11,446 nucleotides of DNA from an uncultured Thermomonas sp. (GTDB lineage: Bacteria; Pseudomonadota; Gammaproteobacteria; Xanthomonadales; Xanthomonadaceae), in the NCBI GenBank assembly GCA_946480065.1, contig CAMLJA010000037.1, positions 1 to 11,446 of the forward strand, read 5' to 3'. The translations under genes were made by a program, and so were the position numbers. Below the pieces are notes generated by a model that had not been told where the DNA came from, ran no database searches, and saw nothing but the letters and a program-made list of their open reading frames with translations. Shown here piece by piece: positions 1-4,514 of the stretch; within the stretch, counting starts at the first letter, position 1, and every line of letters begins with the position of its first letter.

Positions 1-538
1 TGCTCGCGCATGGCAATCGTCGGCTCCGGGCCTGGCGGGCCGGCGGCGTGCGCCTGCCGCTGCCCCGCCCCGACTGGCCGATGCTGAGCACGCCGGCGCG
101 GGTCTTCACCCCGGTGGCGATCGCACTCATCGTGCCGGCCGAGTCCGGGGTCTGGGCATCGGTGTTGTAGGTCCTGCTGAACGCGGTGGCGGGGAAGGTT
201 TCCCAGGCCAGGCGGTTCTCCTCGCCGCTGCCGCCCTTGCGCTGGCCCTCGAGGATGCGCGCGGCGGTCACCGTGGTCAGGCTCATGCCGTCGCCCAGGA
301 AGACGATGACGTTGCGCGCGCGCCCGGACAGCGCGCCGCGCGCGGCCGCCTGCGCGGCGCCGTCGCGGAACCACCAGGCGGCGGTTTCACCCTGCGGGTG
401 GCGGATCGCGGGGACCGCCACCGCGATGCCGGTCCCGGCGGCCGGCGGAAGGGGCTGCGGCGCGCTGGCGCAGGCGGTGAGCAGGCAGGCGCCGAGCAGC
501 GGCGCCAGGCGGCGGGTGGGGGTGGTCGGCATGGTCAT
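1..538 (-). CDS. Alkaline phosphatase, lipoprotein, partial (3' end outside window, probable frameshift)
   Basis: Phosphomonoesterase of the PhoA-type alkaline phosphatase family, expected to release phosphate from organic esters in the periplasm or at the outer membrane. The N-terminus is a lipoprotein signal: basic start, hydrophobic run, then the lipobox L-T-A-C followed by A-S, which favours outer-membrane sorting. The metal-binding motif VIVFLGDGMS lies about 80 residues in. The nucleophile motif PDSAGTMSAIATGVKT follows at about residues 132-147, its Ser being the residue phosphorylated in catalysis (compare PDSAASATAWSTGVKT of E. coli PhoA). ATG at 538 is chosen because a CATAAT element sits six bases upstream; ATG at 532 is possible. 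After GVLSIGQ (about position 80) the frame turns Arg/Pro-rich and loses resemblance to the family, while another frame resumes a PhoA-like stretch. The family call is strong; whether the gene is intact is doubtful. Confidence 0.82.
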   Translation of the reverse strand, partial: MTMPTTPTRRLAPLLGACLLTACASAPQPLPPAAGTGIAVAVPAIRHPQGETAAWWFRDGAAQAAARGALSGRARNVIVFLGDGMSLTTVTAARILEGQRKGGSGEENRLAWETFPATAFSRTYNTDAQTPDSAGTMSAIATGVKTRAGVLSIGQSGRGSGRRTPPARQARSRRLPCAS

Positions 539-544
539 CCGCCG

Positions 545-550
545 ATTATG
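545..550 (-). promoter_or_regulatory. -10 element of the alkaline phosphatase gene (leaderless type)
   Basis: On the minus strand CATAAT (5 of 6 to TATAAT) is followed by six bases (CGGCGG) and then the ATG at 538. This spacing would put the transcription start on the A of the start codon, and no Shine-Dalgarno sequence is visible. I see no clear -35 box. Confidence 0.5.
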
Positions 551-594
551 ACGGTTGCGCATGTCGCTCGCGCCGGATCGTTCTGGCGGTGGCA

Positions 595-624
595 CTGACG
601 CGCCCGGGGGCGCTCGGTTAAGGT
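595..624 (+). promoter_or_regulatory. Candidate promoter of the symporter gene with palindrome in the spacer
   Basis: CTGACG at 595-600 (4 of 6 to TTGACA) and TAAGGT at 619-624 are separated by 18 bases, predicting a start near 631 and a leader of about 20 bases. The spacer holds the palindrome GCGCCC-GG-GGGCGC at 600-613, a possible operator. This is a guess from consensus matching in GC-rich DNA. Confidence 0.3.
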
Positions 625-652
625 CGCGGTTTGCCCGCACGGGGTGGCCCGC

Positions 653-1987
653 ATGTTCGCTTGGTGGTTCCGCATCCGCTTCTGGAAACGCGTGGTGGCC
701 GGCTTCGTGCTGGGCGCGCTGGCGGGCTGGCTGCTGGGGCCGGCGGCCGACACCTGGTTCGGGCCGCTGGGCGACCTGTACGTCACCCTGATCAAGATGA
801 TCGCGATCCCGCTGGTGTTCTTCGCGGTGATCAACGCGATCGCCTCGCTGCACGGGCAGAAGTCGGTGGCCGCGCTGGGCGGCCGCACCTTCCTCTGGTT
901 CGCGGTCACCGCCACCCTGGCGGTGGGCGTGGGGCTGGCGGTGGGCACGGTGATGCAGCCCGGCGTGGGCGTGGGCGCGCTGGCGGTGGCGTCCGACTAC
1001 GTGCCGCGCGACGTGCCCAGCCCGGTGAAGGTGCTGCTGGACGTGGTCCCGGCCAATCCCTTCTACGCCTTGGCCGGCCTGGGCACCACCACGAACGCCG
1101 CCGGCGAGACCGTGCTGGCCGCGGGCAAGGGCTCGATCCTGCCGGTGATCTTCTTCGCCGCGCTGCTGGGCTTCGCGATGGTGAAGCTGGGCGACCGCGT
1201 GGCCGGCGCGCGCAAGCTGGCGGCCGAGGCCAGCGAGGTGATGATCCAGGTGACCCGCTTCGTGCTGGAGGTCACGCCGATCGGCACCTTCGGCCTGATC
1301 GCCGCGCTGGTGGGCGCCTACGGCTTCGACAAGCTGCTGCCACTGGGCAAGTTCGTGGTCGCGCTGTACGCGGCCTGCATCATCATGATCGTGGTGGTCT
1401 ACGGCGCCCTGCTGCTGTTCCACGGCCTGAACCCGTGGAAGTTCTTCCGCGGCGCGGCGCCGGGGATGCAGGTGGCGTTCGTGAGTTCCTCCAGCTTCGC
1501 GTCCATCCCGGCGGCGATGCGCTCGATCACCCACAACCTGGGCGTGGACCGCGACTACGCCAGCTTCGCGGTGCCGCTGGGCGCCAGCATCAAGATGGAC
1601 GGCTGCGGTGCGATCTACCCGGCGCTGTGCGCGCTCTTCATCTCGCAATACACCGGGGTGCCGCTGACCGCCGACCAGTACTTCATCGTGCTGCTGGCCT
1701 CGGTGCTGGGCAGCTTCGGCACCGCCGGCGTGCCGGGCACCGCGGTGATCATGGCCACCGTGGTGCTGAGCGCCGCCGGCCTGCCGCTGGAAGCGATCGG
1801 CTACCTGTACGCGATCGACCGCGTGCTGGACATGATGCGCACGCTGACCAACGTCACCGGGCAGATGCTGGTGCCGGTGCTGGTGGCGAAGGAGACCGGC
1901 CTGCTGGACCGCGCGGTGTACGAGGCGGCGCCCACCAACGTGGGCCTGGCCGAGGGCGATGCCGCCGAGGCCGGGGGCGTACGATAG
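653..1987 (+). CDS. Dicarboxylate/amino acid:cation symporter (DAACS family)
   Basis: Inner-membrane secondary transporter of the GltP/DctA/TcyP superfamily (444 aa, normal length), built from several hydrophobic helices plus two re-entrant hairpins. Visible signatures are LIKMIAIPLVF in the first third, the Ser-rich hairpin 1 at residues 278-285 (SSSSFASIP), the unwound helix-7 motif at 313-323 (IKMDGCGAIYP), the Gly-rich hairpin 2 at 354-364, and helix 8 with D393, R396, T397 and N400. Helix 7 departs from the usual NMDGT and leans toward the cystine transporter TcyP (QNGCAGIYP), so the substrate cannot be named; a dicarboxylate, acidic amino acid or cystine are all possible. ATG at 653 is preferred over GTG at 644 because GGGG lies eight bases before the ATG. 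The thioesterase start follows the stop by 4 bp, so co-transcription is likely. Confidence 0.9.
   Translation: MFAWWFRIRFWKRVVAGFVLGALAGWLLGPAADTWFGPLGDLYVTLIKMIAIPLVFFAVINAIASLHGQKSVAALGGRTFLWFAVTATLAVGVGLAVGTVMQPGVGVGALAVASDYVPRDVPSPVKVLLDVVPANPFYALAGLGTTTNAAGETVLAAGKGSILPVIFFAALLGFAMVKLGDRVAGARKLAAEASEVMIQVTRFVLEVTPIGTFGLIAALVGAYGFDKLLPLGKFVVALYAACIIMIVVVYGALLLFHGLNPWKFFRGAAPGMQVAFVSSSSFASIPAAMRSITHNLGVDRDYASFAVPLGASIKMDGCGAIYPALCALFISQYTGVPLTADQYFIVLLASVLGSFGTAGVPGTAVIMATVVLSAAGLPLEAIGYLYAIDRVLDMMRTLTNVTGQMLVPVLVAKETGLLDRAVYEAAPTNVGLAEGDAAEAGGVR
1980..1985 (+). promoter_or_regulatory. -10-like element before the thioesterase (leaderless type)
   Basis: TACGAT ends six bases before the ATG at 1992 and overlaps the symporter stop codon. 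It could give the thioesterase its own leaderless transcript in addition to read-through from the symporter. The intervening AGGCGG abuts the ATG directly, too close to act as a normal ribosome binding site. Confidence 0.35.
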
Positions 1988-1991
1988 GCGG

Positions 1992-2492
1992 ATGAGCGGA
2001 CACCAGCGGCAACTCGTGATGCGCTTCCTGGCCGAGCCCACCGACGTCAACTACGGCGGCAAGGTCCACGGCGGCCAGGTGATGAAATGGATCGACCAGG
2101 CCGGCTACGCCGCGGCGGTGGGCTGGGCCGGCCGCTACAGCGTGACCGTGGCGGTGGGCGGGATCCGCTTCGTGGCGCCGATCCGGATCAGCGACCTGGT
2201 CACGGTGGAGACCACCCTGGTCTACACCGGCACCACCTCGATGCACTTCGCGGTCGACGTGCGCGCGCGCGACCCGATGGCGGACGAGGCCGAGGCCCGC
2301 CTGTGCACCCACTGCGTGATCGTGTTCGTCGCCCTGGACGGGGTGGAGGGCACGCCGGTCCCGGTGCCGGGCTGGGTGCCGCAGACCGAGGAGGACCGGC
2401 GGCTTTCCGAATACGCGCTGCAGGTGATGGCCCTGAGCAAGGGCATCGAGCAGACCGTGGCGCGCTACCGCGAGGCCGGCGACGCGGCCTGA
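1992..2492 (+). CDS. Acyl-CoA thioesterase, hotdog fold (YciA/BFIT-like)
   Basis: Hydrolyses acyl-CoA to free acid and CoA in the cytoplasm; single hotdog domain, 166 aa, the usual size. Seen: the start of the hotdog helix carries NYGGKVHGGQVMKWIDQAGYA (residues 20-40), matching the NxxGxxFGGxLMxxMD pattern of YciA with the conserved Asp at residue 35. A strand-rich second half follows (VTVAVGGIRFVAPIRISDLV at 51-70, then an ETTLVYTGTTS strand). The C-terminal tail of about 40 residues after the core is partly helical and charged. The ATG at 1992 gives an N-terminus (MSGHQRQLVMRFLAEP) that fits the family; a start 33 bases upstream would overlap the symporter and adds a Pro/Arg-rich stretch. 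Substrate chain length cannot be read from the sequence. It lies 4 bp after the symporter. Confidence 0.88.
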   Translation: MSGHQRQLVMRFLAEPTDVNYGGKVHGGQVMKWIDQAGYAAAVGWAGRYSVTVAVGGIRFVAPIRISDLVTVETTLVYTGTTSMHFAVDVRARDPMADEAEARLCTHCVIVFVALDGVEGTPVPVPGWVPQTEEDRRLSEYALQVMALSKGIEQTVARYREAGDAA

Positions 2493-2505
2493 GCGCGCGG
2501 CCACG

Positions 2506-2530
2506 AAAAACGCCGCCCGGGGGCGGCGTT
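2506..2530 (-). terminator. Rho-independent terminator of the first NlpC/P60 gene
   Basis: Perfect 10-bp inverted repeat AACGCCGCCC (2509-2518) and GGGCGGCGTT (2521-2530) with a two-base centre. Read on the minus strand the stem is followed by a run of five T (2510-2506) and starts 25 bp after the peptidase stop at 2555. On the plus strand the stem is followed by CGGGTC with no T tract, so it would end the convergent thioesterase transcript less well. Confidence 0.8.
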
Positions 2531-2554
2531 CGGGTCGTGGGCGGTGGCCGCGGC

Positions 2555-3187
2555 TCAGCTGCCGGCGGCGATCCGGCGGGCGGAGAGGTACTTCTGGCTC
2601 CAGTAGCCCGATTCCAGCGTGGACACGGTGACGTCGCGGCCGGTGCGCGGCGCGTGCAGGAACTTGCCGTCGCCGATGTAGATGCCCACGTGGTCCACCT
2701 TGCCGCGCTTGCCGAAGAACACCAGGTCGCCCTCGGCCAGCGCGTGGCGGTCGGTGACCGGGGTGCCTTCCTGCGCCATGGCGCGGGAGACGCGCGGCAG
2801 GTCGACGCCGATGGTGCGGAACACGTAGCCCACCAGCCCGCTGCAGTCGAAGCCGCCCTCCGGGCTGCTGCCGCCCCAGCGGTAGGGGGTGCCCAGCAGC
2901 GCGAACGCGCGCTGCAGGACGGTCCGGATCTTGCCGGGGGTGGAGGGCGCGTCGGCGGCCTCCGCCTGCTGCGGGGCCGCGGCGGGGGCGGTGTCCGGGG
3001 TGGCCAGCGCCACCGGTGCCACGGCCTTCAGCACCTCGGCGGGCGGCACGCTGGCGGCGCCGTTGGACGGCCCGGCCGCCAGCGCCGGCGCGGTGGCCAG
3101 GGCAAGCAGCGAAGCGAAAAGAAGGCGGGTGGCCCGACGCGCGGGCGTGGGGGCGGAATGGCCGTGGGGCAGGGAGGCTGTCGTCAC
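2555..3187 (-). CDS. Secreted NlpC/P60 family cell-wall peptidase
   Basis: Periplasmic cysteine peptidase predicted to cut peptidoglycan stem peptides (gamma-D-Glu to diaminopimelate type), as in Spr/MepS relatives. It has 210 aa. The Sec signal peptide has basic residues (ARRATR), a hydrophobic core and ATAPALA|AG as the likely signal-peptidase I site near residue 37. An Ala/Pro-rich linker runs to about residue 84, followed by the NlpC/P60 domain from about residue 88. The catalytic set is visible: Cys115 in GGFDCSGLVGYVF, His166 in KVDHVGIYIG, and His178 in KFLHAP. The start is GTG at 3187; an in-frame TAG at 3218-3220 limits extension, and an ATG just upstream is in another frame and soon stops. 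It is a paralogue of the minus-strand neighbour, 147 bp away, sharing GTPYR-GG-PEGGFDCSGLV. It ends at a strong terminator. Confidence 0.92.
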   Translation of the reverse strand: MTTASLPHGHSAPTPARRATRLLFASLLALATAPALAAGPSNGAASVPPAEVLKAVAPVALATPDTAPAAAPQQAEAADAPSTPGKIRTVLQRAFALLGTPYRWGGSSPEGGFDCSGLVGYVFRTIGVDLPRVSRAMAQEGTPVTDRHALAEGDLVFFGKRGKVDHVGIYIGDGKFLHAPRTGRDVTVSTLESGYWSQKYLSARRIAAGS

Positions 3188-3214
3188 GCGGTCATCACGA
3201 ATGCGAACCAGCGG

Positions 3215-3241
3215 CGACTATGCCCGTGAAGGGCGCGTCAA
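3215..3241 (-). promoter_or_regulatory. Weak candidate promoter of the first NlpC/P60 gene
   Basis: Minus strand TTGACG (3241-3236), a 15-base spacer and TAGTCG (3220-3215), about 28 bases before the GTG start. The -35 box is good, the spacer is short and the -10 is poor. TTGAAC at 3249-3244 is an alternative -35. Confidence 0.25.
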
Positions 3242-3261
3242 AGGTTCAAATTCTGTTAGCG

Positions 3262-3280
3262 GAACGCGAATGAATGCGAA
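3262..3280 (+). repeat. Phased direct repeats GAA(T/C)GCGAA
   Basis: GAACGCGAA at 3262-3270 and GAATGCGAA at 3272-3280 start exactly 10 bp apart, about one helical turn. A third, identical GAATGCGAA lies at 3199-3207, and an inverted partial copy (CGCATTC) at 3307-3313. This arrangement is compatible with a regulator binding array upstream of the minus-strand peptidase, but no regulator can be named. Confidence 0.5.
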
Positions 3281-3317
3281 TGCCGGTCACGGAACCGGCA
3301 GGTCCGCGCATTCATTC
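3268..3317. repeat. Nested inverted repeat downstream of the lipoprotein peptidase gene
   Basis: Outer arms GAATGAATGCG (3268-3278) and CGCATTCATTC (3307-3317) are perfect over 11 bp. Within them lies a second perfect 7-bp stem, TGCCGGT (3281-3287) and ACCGGCA (3294-3300), with a six-base loop. It begins about 18 bp past the stop at 3335 on the minus strand. There is no T tract on either side, so if it acts at the 3' end it would be as a protective or Rho-associated hairpin, not an intrinsic terminator. Confidence 0.6.
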
Positions 3318-3334
3318 AGATGAAACGCAGGCGC

Positions 3335-3889
3335 TCACGGCAGCAGCCGCCGCGCGCCGCTGTAGTGCTCCCGCCACCACGCGCCGTCGAGCCGGTCCAG
3401 GCGCACGGTCCCGCCGCTGCTGGGCGCGTGCACGAAGCGCCCTTCGCCCACGTAGATGCCCACGTGGCTCACGCTGTCGCCGCTGCCGAAGAACACCAGG
3501 TCGCCGCTGGCCAGGCGCGCGGGGGCGATCCGCGGGCCCTGCAGCGCCGCCAGTTCGCGCGAGGTGCGCGGCAGCCGCATGTCCAGCATGTCGCGGTACA
3601 CGTAATTGACCAGGCCGCTGCAGTCGAACCCCCCCTCCGGGGTGTTGCCGCCGTAACGATAGGGCGTGCCGACCAGGCTGATCGCGCGCATCAGCACCGC
3701 ATTGGCGCGGGCCGGGTCCGCCGGCGGCGGATCGGCCCAGGTGCGCGGCATCGGCGCCGGCCGCGCGGCCGGGCGGACGCCGCTGCCGCCGCCGCAGGCC
3801 GCCAGCAGCATGGCCGCCGATAGCGCCAGCAGTGCAATGCGCGGATAATGCGCGCCCGGTCGCTGCTGGCAGTCGGCTGGTCCTTCCAT
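3335..3889 (-). CDS. NlpC/P60 family lipoprotein (cell-wall endopeptidase)
   Basis: Membrane-anchored peptidoglycan peptidase, 184 aa from the ATG at 3889. The signal sequence ends in lipobox L-A-A-C with Cys32 as the lipidated residue, followed by a Gly/Ser/Pro-rich tether to about residue 60. The NlpC/P60 domain carries Cys90 (GGFDCSGLVNYVY), His142 (SHVGIYVGEG) and His154 (RFVHAP), the complete catalytic set. The start is uncertain: ATG at 3889 leaves a rather long n-region (MEGPADCQQRPGAHYPR), and a farther ATG at 3949 would overlap the slyD start codon. No GTG or TTG lies nearer the hydrophobic core. It is a tandem paralogue of the secreted peptidase on the same strand, and divergent from slyD with only about 58 bp between starts. 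Confidence 0.88.
   Translation of the reverse strand: MEGPADCQQRPGAHYPRIALLALSAAMLLAACGGGSGVRPAARPAPMPRTWADPPPADPARANAVLMRAISLVGTPYRYGGNTPEGGFDCSGLVNYVYRDMLDMRLPRTSRELAALQGPRIAPARLASGDLVFFGSGDSVSHVGIYVGEGRFVHAPSSGGTVRLDRLDGAWWREHYSGARRLLP
3844..3849 (+). promoter_or_regulatory. Possible -10 element for slyD
   Basis: GATAAT followed by GC (GATAATGC) resembles the TAGAATGC found before hutG and pyrG. It lies inside the divergent lipoprotein gene, implying a leader of roughly 90 bases for slyD. No -35 is clear. Confidence 0.25.
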
Positions 3890-3947
3890 TCGCGCAGTGT
3901 TCCCGCATCCCGTCGCGGCGGCAAGCGCCCCACCGTCGAGAGCCGCC

Positions 3948-4430
3948 ATGAAGATCGAGAAAGACCGCGTCGTCCGTTTCCACTACGCCGTTGCCGAAAC
4001 CGGCCAGGAGGCGGTGGAGAACTCGAAGGACGGCGGCCAGCCGCTGGCCATCCTGTTCGGCCACGGCAACATCATCCCCGGGCTGGAGAAGGCGATGGGC
4101 GGCCGCGAGGCCGGCGACAGCTTCAAGGCCACGGTGCCGGCGGCGGAAGCGTACGGCGAGCGCCGCGACGGCCTGACCCAGCGCATCCCGAAGAAGCACT
4201 TCGGCGCGCAGCGGCTGGAGCCGGGCATGCAGGTGGTGCTGCAGACGAACTTCGGGCCGCGTGCGGTCACCGTGGAGAAGGTGGGGATGAGCGTGGTCGA
4301 CGTGGACCTGAACCACCCGATGGCGGGCAAGGACCTGGACTTCGACATCGAGATCGTCGAGGTGCGCGAGGCCAGCGCCGAGGAGCTGGAGCACGGCCAC
4401 GTGCACGGCGACGGCGGCCACCACCACTGA
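3948..4430 (+). CDS. slyD: FKBP-type peptidyl-prolyl isomerase SlyD
   Basis: Cytoplasmic prolyl cis-trans isomerase with chaperone activity, 160 aa. The FKBP core opens with KDRVVRFHYAV and the FGHGNIIPGLEKAM motif (residues 37-50; compare LHGHGSLISGLETAL in E. coli SlyD). AYGERRDGLTQRIPK (68-82) begins the insert-in-flap chaperone domain, which ends near NHPMAGKDLDFDIEIVEVREA (122-142), where the FKBP fold closes. The C-terminus keeps HGHVHGDGGHHH, a short His-rich metal-binding tail that lacks the long Cys/His extension of E. coli SlyD. In that species the tail serves nickel delivery, so such a role may be reduced here. The ATG at 3948 is supported by the GAGAG at 3938-3942 five bases upstream and by the family N-terminus. 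It converges on the M4 protease gene with a shared terminator between. Confidence 0.93.
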   Translation: MKIEKDRVVRFHYAVAETGQEAVENSKDGGQPLAILFGHGNIIPGLEKAMGGREAGDSFKATVPAAEAYGERRDGLTQRIPKKHFGAQRLEPGMQVVLQTNFGPRAVTVEKVGMSVVDVDLNHPMAGKDLDFDIEIVEVREASAEELEHGHVHGDGGHHH

Positions 4431-4467
4431 TCGCCGCGCGCGCCCCCGGCGCCCGGCCACCCAAAAG

Positions 4468-4495
4468 GAAACGGCCCGCTTGCGCGGGCCGTTTC
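4468..4495. terminator. Bidirectional terminator between slyD and the M4 protease gene
   Basis: Perfect 12-bp inverted repeat GAAACGGCCCGC (4468-4479) and GCGGGCCGTTTC (4484-4495) with loop TTGC. The A/T ends of the stem give short U runs on either transcript (GTTTCGCGTT on plus, GTTTCCTTTT on minus). It sits 37 bp after the slyD stop and 19 bp after the protease stop, so it can serve both convergent genes. Confidence 0.8.
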
Positions 4496-4514
4496 GCGTT
4501 GCGGCGCTACCGGG

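Larger units (their letters stand above)
3188..3334. other. Repeat-rich gap between the two NlpC/P60 genes
   Basis: This 147-bp gap is less GC-rich than its surroundings. It contains a nested inverted repeat near the stop of the upstream peptidase and three copies of GAA(T/C)GCGAA at 3199-3207, 3262-3270 and 3272-3280. There are also two TTGAC/TTGAA-like boxes on the minus strand. It should hold the end of the lipoprotein peptidase transcript and the promoter of the secreted one. No coding potential is apparent. Confidence 0.6.

Noticed and set aside
186..551. Small plus-strand frames across the alkaline phosphatase start
   Set aside because: They are antisense to the phosphatase, whose catalytic motifs are clear, and have no recognisable features.
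2506..2530. Treating the 2509-2530 hairpin as a strong terminator for the thioesterase as well
   Set aside because: On the plus strand no T run follows the stem; the five T occur only on the minus side.
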